64,000 nt of DNA from assembly GCF_003201475.1 (NCBI RefSeq), contig NZ_QJJK01000015.1:1-64000 (forward strand), written 5' to 3'. The notes under the pieces were generated by a model. It saw only the letters and a list, made by a program, of their open reading frames with translations. It did no database searches and was not told the DNA's origin. Below are positions 43,514-52,795 of the stretch, piece after piece. The DNA is from Chelatococcus asaccharovorans (lineage in GTDB: Bacteria; Pseudomonadota; Alphaproteobacteria; Rhizobiales; Beijerinckiaceae). Positions within the stretch are counted from its first letter, which is position 1; every line of letters starts with the position of its first letter. A program made the translations under genes and the position numbers.

Positions 43514-44370
43514 TGGACCTCATGCTGGAGCCCTTTTCCTATCACTACATGGTCAATGCCATGTGGGTTTCGGCGCTCGTTGGAGGGGTCTGCGCCTTCC
43601 TGTCCTGCTATCTCATGCTGAAGGGGTGGTCGCTCATCGGCGACGCGCTGTCGCATGCGATCGTGCCCGGCGTGGCGGGGGCCTACATGCTCGGCTTGCC
43701 CTTCTCAATCGGCGCATTCTTCTCCGGAAGCCTGGCGGCGGCGGTGATGCTGTTCCTCAACCAGCGGACCAAGCTCAAGGAGGATGCCATCATCGGTCTG
43801 ATCTTCTCGTCCTTCTTCGGGCTTGGCCTTTTCATGGTGTCGTTGTCGCCGACTGCCGTAAATATCCAGACGATCGTGCTCGGCAATATTCTGGCGATTA
43901 CACCCGAAGACACGCTGCAGCTCGCCATCATCGGCTTTGTCTCGCTCGCCGTGCTGCTCATGAAATGGAAGGATCTGATGGTCGTCTTCTTCGATGAAAG
44001 CCATGCGCGTTCCATCGGCATCAAGACGACGGCGCTCAAGGTGATGTTCTTCACCCTCCTGGCAGCATCCACGGTGGCCGCCTTGCAGACCGTGGGGGCG
44101 TTTCTGGTGATCTGCATGGTCGTGACACCCGGCGCCACGGCTTTCCTGCTCACGGATCGGTTTCCGCGGCTCCTCCTCATCGCTGTCGTCATCGGCGTGC
44201 TGACGAGCTTTGTCGGGGCTTATGCAAGCTATTTCATGGACGGGGCGACCGGCGGAATTATCGTTGTACTGCAGACCCTGATTTTCCTGATGGCCTTCGT
44301 CTTCGCGCCCAAGCACGGCATGCTCGCGGCACGTCGGCGTGCCGCGCAGGCGGTGGAGGCGGGCTCATGA
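43513..44370 (+). CDS. sitC: Manganese/iron-type ABC permease, SitC-like
   Basis: 285 residues, eight to nine helices. SCYLMLKGWSLIGDALSHAIVPGVAGAY is the ABC-3 family signature, and QTVGAFLVICMVVTPGATAFLLTDRF the second half mark. It forms the metal channel with SitD. Confidence 0.92.
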   Translation: MDLMLEPFSYHYMVNAMWVSALVGGVCAFLSCYLMLKGWSLIGDALSHAIVPGVAGAYMLGLPFSIGAFFSGSLAAAVMLFLNQRTKLKEDAIIGLIFSSFFGLGLFMVSLSPTAVNIQTIVLGNILAITPEDTLQLAIIGFVSLAVLLMKWKDLMVVFFDESHARSIGIKTTALKVMFFTLLAASTVAALQTVGAFLVICMVVTPGATAFLLTDRFPRLLLIAVVIGVLTSFVGAYASYFMDGATGGIIVVLQTLIFLMAFVFAPKHGMLAARRRAAQAVEAGS

Positions 44371-45215
44371 ACATTGTCACCATTCTGGCCGAGCCGTTCC
44401 AGTTCGCGTTCATGGTCAATGCGCTCGTCATCGCCACGCTGGTGGCGGTGCCGGCTGCCATGCTCTCCTGCTTCCTCGTGCTCAAGGGCTGGTCCCTGAT
44501 GGGCGATGCGATCTCGCACGCTATTTTTCCCGGCGTGGTGATCGCCTATATCGTCGGCTTTCCCTATGCGATCGGGGCCTTTGCCGCCGGCATGCTGTGC
44601 GCCGTCGCAACCGGCTTCCTGAAGGACAACAGCCGGGTCAAACAGGATACGGTGATGGGTGTGGTGTTCTCGGGCATGTTCGGCCTGGGGTTGGTCATGT
44701 ATGTCAAGATCCAGTCCGACGTCCATCTCGACCACATCCTCTTCGGCGACATGCTCGGGGTCGGATGGCGTGATATCGCGGAAACGGCTGGGATCGCGGC
44801 TGTGACGGCGGGTATCCTCGGGCTGAAGTGGCGGGATTTTCTTCTGCACGCCTTCGACCCAGCCCAGGCGCGCGCTGTCGGCTTGCCCGTGCGGCTGCTG
44901 CACTATGGGCTGCTGTGCCTCATCTCCTTGACGATCGTCGGCGCGCTCAAGGCGGTTGGCATTATCCTCGCCATCGCCATGCTGATCGCCCCCGGTGCGA
45001 TCGCCTTCCTCCTGACCCGCCGGTTCAGCCACATGCTGCTGCTCGCCATCGCGCTCGCCGTTCTGGCTTCCTTCGGCGGCGTTTATCTGTCGTTCTTCAT
45101 CGACAGCGCGCCGGCGCCGACCATCGTGCTCCTCATGACCCTGATGTTCATCGTCGCTTTCATCGTTGCGACCCGCAGGGCCGCGCGCATGGAGACCGGA
45201 GACGTGAACGTGTAG
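44367..45215 (+). CDS. sitD: Manganese/iron-type ABC permease, SitD-like
   Basis: 282 residues, the sister of SitC: SCFLVLKGWSLMGDAISHAIFPGVVIAY and KAVGIILAIAMLIAPGAIAFLLTRRF repeat the same signatures. It overlaps the sitC stop by four bases. It ends 28 bases before the convergent Fur-family gene. Confidence 0.92.
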   Translation: MNIVTILAEPFQFAFMVNALVIATLVAVPAAMLSCFLVLKGWSLMGDAISHAIFPGVVIAYIVGFPYAIGAFAAGMLCAVATGFLKDNSRVKQDTVMGVVFSGMFGLGLVMYVKIQSDVHLDHILFGDMLGVGWRDIAETAGIAAVTAGILGLKWRDFLLHAFDPAQARAVGLPVRLLHYGLLCLISLTIVGALKAVGIILAIAMLIAPGAIAFLLTRRFSHMLLLAIALAVLASFGGVYLSFFIDSAPAPTIVLLMTLMFIVAFIVATRRAARMETGDVNV

Positions 45216-45243
45216 GACCTGATCTCGCCGACGGTCGAGCGCC

Positions 45244-45687
45244 TCAAGTCTGCCCTGTTCGGCCGGATCTCTTGCGCGGGAGCGGCTTCACATAGATTTC
45301 GAGCCGATGGCTGACAATGCTGTAGCCGTGCTTGCGTGCGATTTCTTCCTGAAGTCGCTCGATCTCGTCCGAATGGAACTCGATGACGTCGCCCGTCTCG
45401 ACGTTGATGAGATGGTCGTGATGGCCATGATCCGCCGCCTCATAGCGGGCGCGCCCGTCGTTGAAGGTATGGCGCTCCAGGAGGCCCTTGTCCTGCAGGA
45501 GGCTGACGGTGCGGTAAACAGTGGCTATCGAAATGCCCGGGTCGATTGCGTTGACTTGACGGTGGAGCTCGACAACGTCCGGGTGGCCCGTCGTCTCCGA
45601 CAGCACCTTCATGATGATCCGGCGGGGGCGCGTCAGCCGCAGCCCGTTTTCCCGGCATAGCGTGGCGATATCCGTCCCGAACTTCAT
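45244..45687 (-). CDS. mur: Fur-family regulator, Mur-like
   Basis: 147 residues. The winged helix is in GISIATVYRTVSLLQDKGLLERH, and the metal-sensing region reads DHGHHDHLINVETGDVIEFHSDEIERL. The CxxC pair that binds structural zinc in classical Fur is absent, as is typical for the manganese-responsive Mur/Fur proteins of alphaproteobacteria. Its position convergent to sitABCD supports control of manganese uptake. It should repress sitABCD through the dyads at 41585-41649 (inference). Confidence 0.85.
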   Translation of the reverse strand: MKFGTDIATLCRENGLRLTRPRRIIMKVLSETTGHPDVVELHRQVNAIDPGISIATVYRTVSLLQDKGLLERHTFNDGRARYEAADHGHHDHLINVETGDVIEFHSDEIERLQEEIARKHGYSIVSHRLEIYVKPLPRKRSGRTGQT

Positions 45688-45790
45688 TGTATTCCGTATA
45701 GCGATTCAACCGGTGAATTGGGGCACTGCGATCGCTTTAGCGCAAACGCGCCGCGATGACAAAAGCAAAGCTTGCCCTTGCGGTCCCCGG

Positions 45791-45876
45791 CTAGTGGAGC
45801 GAATTTGACATTTGAGTCCCGCCTGACATCAAGCTCCAGATCAAATGTCAAATTCAAAAGCTCCACTAGAACCAAT
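45791..45876. repeat. 86-bp palindromic repeat, copy A
   Basis: The element starts CTAGTGGAGC and has GCTCCACTAG near its end (perfect ten-base inverted ends), with inner arms GAATTTGACATTTGA and TCAAATGTCAAATTC. All 86 bases are repeated without change at 63908-63993. It is non-coding, AT-richer than its surroundings and resembles a miniature inverted-repeat element or a large two-way terminator. Confidence 0.9.
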
Positions 45877-45882
45877 AACTTG

Positions 45883-45958
45883 CTAGTGGTTTTCTTGACT
45901 CCAACATTTGCTCCGAGGGTGGTATCGGGCGGATGCAAATGTCGGAGTCGAACCACTA
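45883..45958. repeat. Second, related palindrome next to copy A
   Basis: It starts CTAGTGGTT and ends AACCACTA, with inner parts ACTCCAACATTTGC and GCAAATGTCGGAGT. Ends and layout echo the 86-bp element (CTAGTGG ends, an inner CATTTG-type arm) but the sequence differs. Its last CTA is the reverse complement of the TAG stop codon of the flavin monooxygenase gene on the minus strand. Confidence 0.75.
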
Positions 45959-47188
45959 TGCTGTGTAACGCGATGCTCTGACGTGTTCAGGCCGGAAGCC
46001 CAGCCCGATCAGCCGGCCCGCGAGATGGGCGAGCACCGGCCATCGGGCGATGCCGCGCATGAAGGCCGGAGGCCGCGAGCGCCGGCTGTCATCGCCTTCG
46101 CGACGGCGCTTGTCGCGCCGCATCATCAACTGCAGCGTCTGAGTCGCGCGGGTGGGGAAGCGACGGCGCGCCTCGACCGCGGCGAGATCATCATTGGTCA
46201 AGGTCGCCTCGCGCAGCGGCCGGGTGAGGATATTGGCCGCGGCGACAGCATCCTGGATGGCGAGATTGACGCCTACGCCGCCGATCGGCGACATCGCATG
46301 GGCCGCATCGCCGATGCAGATGAGGCCGGGACGCCACCAGCGCTTCAGCCGGTCGATGCGGACGCTGAGAAGGTGCACATCATCCCAGGACGTGATCTCG
46401 TCCAGCCGATCGGCAGGAAGCGGCGACACCGATGCGACCTCCTGGCGGAAGGCATCCAGTCCACGGGCGCGAACATCAGCGAAACTGCCCTTGCGGACGA
46501 CATAGCCACATTGCCAATAGTCGCCCCGGTCGATCATGACGAAGCCCTGGCGAGGGCCGGCGTGGCCCATGGTCTCCACCGGGTCGCCGGGTTGGCGCGA
46601 CAGTCTGATCCACAGGACGTCGCTCGGGCTGCCGAAGCTCTCGACCTCAAGGCCGGCGCGCTCCCGTATGCGGGAATTGCGCCCGTCGGCTCCGATGACA
46701 AGCGGCGCCGAGATTTCGACAGTACCTTCGCTTGTTCTGGCGCAGACCCCTGTGACTGTGCCGCCGGCCTCGCACAGTGCTTCCACCTCGGTGTTCATCA
46801 GGAGGCGGAAATTGGGAAAGGCTGCGGCTTGCGCGGCGATATAGTTGAGAAACTCCCACTGCGGCATGAACGCGATGAAGCGGCATCGCGTCGGCAGGCG
46901 GGAGAAATCGGCTATGGTGACGTTGGCGCCGCCCATCGTTGCGTGAAGCGTCGGCGCCTCCGTATGGGGCAGGGCGAGCAGGCCGTCGAGCAGTCCGAGC
47001 TCGTGCATCACTTCCAATGTGGAAGGATGAACGGTGTCGCCGCGGAAATCACGCAGAAAGTCCCCGTGTCTTTCCGCGACGACAACGTCGATCCCGGCTC
47101 TGGCCAGGAGAAACCCCAGCATGAGACCTGCCGGACCCGCCCCGGCAATTGCGCAGCCGGTCTTGATCCTGGCTGGGCCGCCGGCCAT
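45956..47188 (-). CDS. Group A FAD-dependent monooxygenase (PHBH/UbiH-like)
   Basis: 410 residues from the ATG at 47188, which overlaps the mucR stop (TGATG). Motifs are complete: GCAIAGAGPAGLMLGFLLARAG for the ADP part of FAD, GADGRNSRIRERAGL (DG motif), and CIGDAAHAMSPIGGVGVNLAIQDA for the ribityl side. Such enzymes hydroxylate aromatic or quinonoid rings using NAD(P)H and oxygen. The stop TAG lies inside a palindromic repeat. No aromatic pathway genes are adjacent, so the substrate is open. Confidence 0.85.
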   Translation of the reverse strand: MAGGPARIKTGCAIAGAGPAGLMLGFLLARAGIDVVVAERHGDFLRDFRGDTVHPSTLEVMHELGLLDGLLALPHTEAPTLHATMGGANVTIADFSRLPTRCRFIAFMPQWEFLNYIAAQAAAFPNFRLLMNTEVEALCEAGGTVTGVCARTSEGTVEISAPLVIGADGRNSRIRERAGLEVESFGSPSDVLWIRLSRQPGDPVETMGHAGPRQGFVMIDRGDYWQCGYVVRKGSFADVRARGLDAFRQEVASVSPLPADRLDEITSWDDVHLLSVRIDRLKRWWRPGLICIGDAAHAMSPIGGVGVNLAIQDAVAAANILTRPLREATLTNDDLAAVEARRRFPTRATQTLQLMMRRDKRRREGDDSRRSRPPAFMRGIARWPVLAHLAGRLIGLGFRPEHVRASRYTA

Positions 47189-47799
47189 CACGAAGCGGAC
47201 TTGGTCTTCCGCGAACGCTTGGTGGGAGCCGGCGCCGCTGCTGGCTCGGCCTTGCTCTTTCGCGAAGCACGCTTGGGCGAGGCCTCCGGGGCAGGCGCGG
47301 CCGCCTCGACGGCAGGAGCTGGCTCGTTGCCGCGGGCGCCGCGGATCTGGCCAAGGCCGGAGGCCCGTGCCAGCGCCGAGCGGGTCGCGGCATAGTTCGG
47401 CGCGACCATCGGATAGTCAGCCGGCAGGCCCCATTTCTGGCGGTATTCAGCCGGGGTGAGGCCATAGTGGGCCTGTAGATGGCGCTTCAGCGACTTGAAC
47501 TTCTTGCCATCTTCGAGGCAGATGATGAAGTCCGGCGTGATCGACTTGCGCACCGGCACGGCGGGCTCGGGCTTCGGCTCGCTCGCAGCGACGGATGGTG
47601 CATTCAGGGCGATCAGCGCAGAGTAAATCTCGCCGATCAACTTCGGCAGCTCATCAGCCGGGACGAGATTGTTCGAAACATAGGCCGAAACGACATCGGC
47701 GGAGAGCGTTACCAGATCGCTCGTGTCCGTCTGTTCCGTAGGCGTGGTCAAAGTTCTATCCTCTTCGATATTTAAGGGGTGGTTGGTGCGGATGGACAT
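47188..47799 (-). CDS. mucR: MucR/Ros-family zinc-finger regulator
   Basis: 203 residues from the ATG at 47799; a TTG at 47751 with GAGGA seven bases upstream is a good alternative start. The finger region reads FIICLEDGKKFKSLKRHLQAHYGLTPAEYR and then WGLPADYPMVAPNYA, the MucR hallmark. Where Ros has the second Cys there is Asp (CLED), as in several MucR/Ml proteins. The C-terminal 60 residues are a Lys/Ala/Pro-rich tail longer than usual. MucR proteins act as broad AT-rich-DNA regulators of polysaccharide, motility and cell-cycle genes. Confidence 0.9.
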   Translation of the reverse strand: MSIRTNHPLNIEEDRTLTTPTEQTDTSDLVTLSADVVSAYVSNNLVPADELPKLIGEIYSALIALNAPSVAASEPKPEPAVPVRKSITPDFIICLEDGKKFKSLKRHLQAHYGLTPAEYRQKWGLPADYPMVAPNYAATRSALARASGLGQIRGARGNEPAPAVEAAAPAPEASPKRASRKSKAEPAAAPAPTKRSRKTKSAS

Positions 47800-47989
47800 A
47801 GGGACTATTTCGCTGATTTTGCGAAAATTTCAAACATTAGATTGCCCGGCAATGCTTTTTTTCTTCCCCTGATGCCAAAATTCAGGGATCGCAATCACAT
47901 TGGGTCACGCCCTATAAGAATGAAGGCGCCTGCGACGATACGCGACAGCAGATTGCAAAGCGATGCAAAACAATCCTATTCATCACGAC

Positions 47990-49264
47990 ATGTCAGTGCC
48001 GTCCTTTCAATTTCTCCATGCCGCCGATCTGCACCTCGACAGCCCTCTGCGTGGACTTGCACGGCGCGGGGAATTAGCTGGCGCCTTCATTGAAGCGTCA
48101 CGCCAGGCGCTCGACAATCTGGTCACGACCGCGATATCCGAGCGGGTAGCCTTCCTCATTATTGCCGGCGACATCTATGATGGCGACTGGCGGGATTATG
48201 CCACGGGTCAATTCTTCGTCAGACAGATGGGGCGCCTTGCGCAGGCCGATATTCCCGTGTTTCTGATTCGCGGCAATCACGATGCTGATTCGGTCATCAC
48301 CCGGAATCTGCCGCTTCCGACGAACGTCTACAGTTTCTCGGTCCGGTCCGTGGCGACAACCACGATCGAGCCGCTGCGTGTGGCGCTGCACGGCCGCGGT
48401 TTCGCCAACCGCCACGTGCCGGACAATGTGGCTCTCTCGTATCCTCCGGCTCAACCTGGGTATTTCAATATCGGTGTACTGCATACATCGCTAACGGGCC
48501 GCGACGGTCACGACGTTTACGCCCCCTGTTCTATCGAGGACCTTCAGCGGGCCGGCTATGACTATTGGGCGCTTGGGCATGTCCATAAGCGCGAGATCGT
48601 ATCCGAGCATCCCTTCGTTGTCTTTCCGGGGAATTTGCAAGGCAGGCATGCGCGCGAGATAGGGGAGAAGGGGGCGACCCTCGTCACCGTCAAGGAGGGC
48701 CGCGTCACCGCGGTCGAGGCGCTCACGCTCGATGCCGCCCGCTTTGATCACGCGCGTATCGATCTTGGTGGCCTCGCCGAGAAGGCCGCGCTCATGGCAA
48801 CGGCGCGCGAGGCGATCGGCCAGGCCCATCATCGCGCCGGCGGGCGCCCTCTCGCGCTCAGGCTCAGCCTCTCCGGGGCGACGCTGCTTCATGCCGAGCT
48901 TTGCGCCCAGGCCGATCAGGTGAATGAGGACATGCAGGCGCTGGCCTGGGAGGTCGGGCCCGACATCCTGATCGAGAAAGTCCGCATCGAAACGTCAAGG
49001 CCTGCGGGACCTCCCGCCGATCACGCCGCGCTCGGTGACTTCGCCGCGGTGCTGGCCGCTGCCGCCGCCGACCCGGCCTTCCGGGCCGAGATCGCGAAAA
49101 CCTTGGGCGACCTGCGGATGAAGGCGCCCGCCGATGCAGCCGCCCTCGTCGGCTGGACGGAGGCTGACGTTGACGCCATCGCCGCCAGCGCCATCGCCGC
49201 GGCGGAGGAGGTTATCCTTGCAAGGCTTGCCGATGCCTCCCTCGGCGGGGGAGAGCGGCCATGA
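47990..49264 (+). CDS. SbcD/YhaO-like DNA repair exonuclease
   Basis: 424 residues from the ATG at 47990. All metallophosphoesterase motifs are present in order: HAADLHLDSP, AGDIYDGDW, RGNHDADS, VLHTS, and GHVHKRE. The C-terminal part is a capping domain like that of YhaO. With the large ATPase encoded next (four-base overlap) it should form an SbcCD/Mre11-Rad50-like nuclease working on DNA ends or hairpins. Confidence 0.88.
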   Translation: MSVPSFQFLHAADLHLDSPLRGLARRGELAGAFIEASRQALDNLVTTAISERVAFLIIAGDIYDGDWRDYATGQFFVRQMGRLAQADIPVFLIRGNHDADSVITRNLPLPTNVYSFSVRSVATTTIEPLRVALHGRGFANRHVPDNVALSYPPAQPGYFNIGVLHTSLTGRDGHDVYAPCSIEDLQRAGYDYWALGHVHKREIVSEHPFVVFPGNLQGRHAREIGEKGATLVTVKEGRVTAVEALTLDAARFDHARIDLGGLAEKAALMATAREAIGQAHHRAGGRPLALRLSLSGATLLHAELCAQADQVNEDMQALAWEVGPDILIEKVRIETSRPAGPPADHAALGDFAAVLAAAAADPAFRAEIAKTLGDLRMKAPADAAALVGWTEADVDAIAASAIAAAEEVILARLADASLGGGERP

Positions 49265-52200
49265 AGTTGCTGTCGCTCGGGCTGGAACGGTATGGCCGCT
49301 TCACGGATCGCCGGCTGGAGTTCGATCCTGCGGCACAGGTCGTCGTCGTGCAGGGCGCCAACGAGGCGGGCAAGACGACCGCCCTTGCGGCCGTCACGGA
49401 TGCCCTGTTCGGCATCGAGGAGCGCTCCCGTTTCAACTTCCTCCACGAATACAAGGCTATGCGGCTGTCGGCGACGGTCGAGGGGGCCGATGGCCGGCGC
49501 TTGTCCTTCGCCCGCCTGAAGCGCCGCGACAAGACCCTGGTCGATCCTGAAACAGACGCCGTGCTGGCCGGCGATTGTCTCGCGCCGTTTCTCGGCGCCT
49601 ATGATCGCCGCGCCTTCCTCGAGATCTTTGGCCTCGATCAGGCAAGACTGCGCGAGGGCGGGCGCAAGCTGCTCGCCGGCGGGGGCGATCTGGCCGAGAC
49701 CTTGCTCGCCGCAGCCCCCGGCCTCAGTCAGGTCACGACCTTGCGGGATCGCCTCAGGGACAGTGCGGTGCAGATCTTCAATCCGGATCGCCGCAGCGCC
49801 TCGCAGGGGCTCTACCGTGCGCTGGATCGGCGCGCCCAGGCCCAACGGCGCGTGCGGGAGGAGGAAGTGCGCGTCGATGAGGTCAAGAAGGTGCGCGAGG
49901 AGGCGGAGCATTGCGCCGGCCTGCGCAAACAGGCCGTGGCGGCGGAAATCGAGGCCGCGCTGGCCCTCCAGCGTGCGGAGGCCCTGGCGCGCGGCGCAAG
50001 GGAACTGCGGATCATCGATGCGGAGCTCGCCGCGCGAGCGGGGATGGGTGATCTTCCCATCGTTCCCCCGGGGTTCGTCCGGCGGGTGAAGAGCCTCCTG
50101 GCCAATTTCGAGGAAGCCCGCGCGGCGGCCGAGCGGGCGGCCGGTGAACAGCGCGCGGCCCAGGCGGCGCTGGACGCCGTTGCGCTCGATGATGCCTTCC
50201 TGGGGCTGAGCGAGGCGGTCACGGCCTGTGACGAGGAGCGTGCCGCCGTCGCGCGCGAGCTTGCGAGTCTGCCGAAGCGGAGCGCGGAAGTCCTTGAAGC
50301 CCGGGCGGCGCTGAAGGCGCTGGCCCTTGGTCTCGGCCTCACCGACGACGCGGCGCTGCTGGCGCTGAAGCCGGCGCCGCCTCTCCTGGCGCGGGCGGAC
50401 AAGCTGGTCGATGGGCTGCGCGCCTGGAGCGCGCTGGCTGGGGCCCTTGGACGAGACAAGGCGAAACTGGCCGATCTCAGCCGCAAGGTCGAAGCTGCGC
50501 GCTCTCAGCTCGGCCATGTGGCCGATCCTGCGCCGGTCAGGCGCCGCCTCGCAGCCCTGGACGGTGCGGAGGAACGCGAGCGGGCGGTGCAATCCCTCGA
50601 TCACCGGCTGAAGGTCGGGCAGGCGGAGCTTCGCGATCGCCTCTCCCGCCTCGGCATCGGCGTCCCCGATCTCGAGGCCTTGGCGGGTGCGCCGTTCCCC
50701 GATCTGGCGGCGGCCGAAGCCTGCCTGCGCGGCACCGGCCACGCGGCCGAGCATGTCGCGCGGCATCGCCAGGCGGCGGCCGATCTTCGCGAGCAGCTCG
50801 CCAGGGCGGAGGCGCGCCTGGCCCTGTTGCTGGCGGGGCGCCCGGCGCCCACCGAGGCCGCCATCGCCGCGGCGCGGCAGGCGCGCGACGATCTGTGGGG
50901 CCACCTGCGGCCGCTGGCCTCCGGCGAGCGCGGTGCCGGGGCCGCCGATGCCGAGACCGCGCTGGCTTTCGAGCGGGCCGTCGTGGCTGCGGATCAACTG
51001 GCCGACGATCGGCTGACGGAGGCCAAACGGTTGGCCGATCTCGCGCGTGCGGAGCTCGATATCGCGGAGCTCCGGGCCGGCCGCGATGCGGCCGACGGCC
51101 GCCTTCAGGATGCGATCCGTGAGGAAGGGTTGCGCCTTGGCGAATGGGCTGCGCTCTGGGCGCCCGTTGCGCTGGCGCCTGCCGCGGACGATCGCGCGCC
51201 AGCGCTCCTGCGCGAGGTCGCGGCGATCCGGCAGGCCCATGCGGCGCTGCGCCGGGATGCGGCGGACAGCGAAATCCTGCGCGAGCAGGCGCGTGCCGAC
51301 CGTGCCGAGATCGGGGCCTTGCGTCGGGATCTCGGGCTGCCGCCGATCGACGATGCGTATCCCGGGGCGGCCTCGCGCGGTATGGCCGAGGTGCGCCACG
51401 CGGTCGCCGAGCTCGAGCAGCGCTTTCTCGGCGCGCGCGACTACGAGCGCGACCTGCAGCGCCTCGGCGAGAATGGCGTCGACATCACCCGGCGGAGCGA
51501 GGATCTGGCGCGCGAGAAGGAGGCCCTGGCAAGGGAAGCCGCGGCGATCTTCCCGTCGCTCGCCATCCGGAGCGAGGCCTCCGCGGAAGAAGCGCGCGCC
51601 GCGCTTGACCTGTGGCGGCAGGCCTTGACCATTGCCGAAACGCTGGGCACGGCCGAGCACCGCGTTGCCGGCATCGAGCGTGATCGCGATGCCTTCGTCG
51701 ATCATGCCATGGCCCTTGCCGCGCAGGCCGGGGCAGCGGCGGTAGAAGACGATGCCTTCTCCGTTGCCAGATCCCTGCGTGCCCGGCTCGATGTGGCGCG
51801 GCAGGCGCGCACGAAAGCCGACGCTGCGCGTGAGGCGCTGGAGGCGCGGCGGCGGACGGCCGCAACCGCCGATATCGCCCTGGAGCGTGCGCGGCAGGCC
51901 CTGGACGAACAGGTGGCGCTCGCCGATCTGGCGGATCCCGCGATGCTGGCCGGCGTGATCGAAGGGCTCGAGGCGGCCGAGGCCTCCACGCTGCGCCTCG
52001 GAGAGGCGCGCGCGCGCCTCGCGGATATTCGCGGCACCGGCAGCGAGGAGGAGATGCGCGTCGCGATCGCCGACCAGGATGACGACAGCCTCGCACGGGG
52101 GATCGCGGAGGCGTCTGCGGCGCATCAGGAGGCGCGTCACGCGCGCGATCTCGCCATTGAGCGCGACACGCAGGCGCGGACCGCCGTGGAGATGCTGGAA

Positions 52201-52743
52201 CGGCGTGCGGGCGCGGCCGGCATGGCCCAGGAGGAGCAGGACGCCGTCGCGGAAATCGCCGAGGCCATCGAGCGCTTCACCCACGATCATGTGGCGGCGC
52301 GGCTGTTGACCGCGGCTATCGAGCGCTACCGCCAGCAGCACCAGAGCCCGATCGTCGAGCGGGCGTCACAGGCCTTCGCGACGCTGACCGGCGGCCGCTG
52401 GAGCGGGATCGCGGTGGACTATGACGAGGACCCGCCGCGCCTTGGCGCGCTGCGGGACGGGCGGCTGCTCGGTGTCGATGCCCTGTCGGAAGGAACCGCG
52501 GACCAGCTTTTTCTCGCCCTGCGGATCGCCGCGATCATCGACCATGCCGGGCGGGCGACGCCGCTGCCCTTCCTCGCCGATGATCTCTTCGTGACCTTCG
52601 ATGAGGGGCGCACGGAGGCGGGCTTCCGGCTGCTCGGGGAACTGGGGAAGACCACGCAGGTCATCGTCTTTACCCATCACGCGCATGTCGTCGCTGCAGC
52701 GTCCCGCGCGCTCGGTCCGGCCGCCGCCGTCATCGAGCTGTAG
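49261..52743 (+). CDS. SbcC/YhaN-like ATPase with long coiled coils
   Basis: 1160 residues. Walker A GANEAGKTTAL is near residue 36 and RSRFNFLHEYKAMRLSA follows as in YhaN. The centre (about 200-980) is Ala/Arg/Glu-rich with heptad-like repeats. At the end come the signature LSEGTADQLFLALRIA, Walker B LPFLADDLFVTFDEGR and the switch His in FTHHAHVV. It is the structural partner of the nuclease just upstream. A very long open frame on the other strand is a codon-bias shadow. Confidence 0.88.
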   Translation: MKLLSLGLERYGRFTDRRLEFDPAAQVVVVQGANEAGKTTALAAVTDALFGIEERSRFNFLHEYKAMRLSATVEGADGRRLSFARLKRRDKTLVDPETDAVLAGDCLAPFLGAYDRRAFLEIFGLDQARLREGGRKLLAGGGDLAETLLAAAPGLSQVTTLRDRLRDSAVQIFNPDRRSASQGLYRALDRRAQAQRRVREEEVRVDEVKKVREEAEHCAGLRKQAVAAEIEAALALQRAEALARGARELRIIDAELAARAGMGDLPIVPPGFVRRVKSLLANFEEARAAAERAAGEQRAAQAALDAVALDDAFLGLSEAVTACDEERAAVARELASLPKRSAEVLEARAALKALALGLGLTDDAALLALKPAPPLLARADKLVDGLRAWSALAGALGRDKAKLADLSRKVEAARSQLGHVADPAPVRRRLAALDGAEERERAVQSLDHRLKVGQAELRDRLSRLGIGVPDLEALAGAPFPDLAAAEACLRGTGHAAEHVARHRQAAADLREQLARAEARLALLLAGRPAPTEAAIAAARQARDDLWGHLRPLASGERGAGAADAETALAFERAVVAADQLADDRLTEAKRLADLARAELDIAELRAGRDAADGRLQDAIREEGLRLGEWAALWAPVALAPAADDRAPALLREVAAIRQAHAALRRDAADSEILREQARADRAEIGALRRDLGLPPIDDAYPGAASRGMAEVRHAVAELEQRFLGARDYERDLQRLGENGVDITRRSEDLAREKEALAREAAAIFPSLAIRSEASAEEARAALDLWRQALTIAETLGTAEHRVAGIERDRDAFVDHAMALAAQAGAAAVEDDAFSVARSLRARLDVARQARTKADAAREALEARRRTAATADIALERARQALDEQVALADLADPAMLAGVIEGLEAAEASTLRLGEARARLADIRGTGSEEEMRVAIADQDDDSLARGIAEASAAHQEARHARDLAIERDTQARTAVEMLERRAGAAGMAQEEQDAVAEIAEAIERFTHDHVAARLLTAAIERYRQQHQSPIVERASQAFATLTGGRWSGIAVDYDEDPPRLGALRDGRLLGVDALSEGTADQLFLALRIAAIIDHAGRATPLPFLADDLFVTFDEGRTEAGFRLLGELGKTTQVIVFTHHAHVVAAASRALGPAAAVIEL

Positions 52744-52757
52744 CTCGCTGTTAGCGT

Positions 52758-52794
52758 GAGACGTGCGGGCGGCGGCTGGACGCCCGGACGTCTC
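52758..52794. terminator. Stem-loop between convergent genes
   Basis: GAGACGTGCGGGCG and CGCCCGGACGTCTC form a 14-position stem with one mismatch and a nine-base loop, between the YhaN-like and tartrate dehydratase stops. There is no long T run; its symmetry fits a two-way terminator. Confidence 0.6.
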
Positions 52795-52795
52795 A

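Noticed and set aside
45216-45243. Terminator between sitD and the Fur-family gene
   Set aside because: The 28 bases contain no stable stem or T run.
49021-52341. A 1106-codon open frame on the minus strand opposite the YhaN-like gene
   Set aside because: It mirrors a GC-rich, Ala/Arg-rich coiled-coil gene, has the low-complexity composition of an antisense shadow, and has no domain or ribosome binding site. The plus-strand gene has complete ATPase motifs.
47990-52743. Phage-defence nuclease-ATPase pair
   Set aside because: The pair has all the marks of the widespread SbcCD/YhaO-YhaN repair proteins and no defence genes are nearby.
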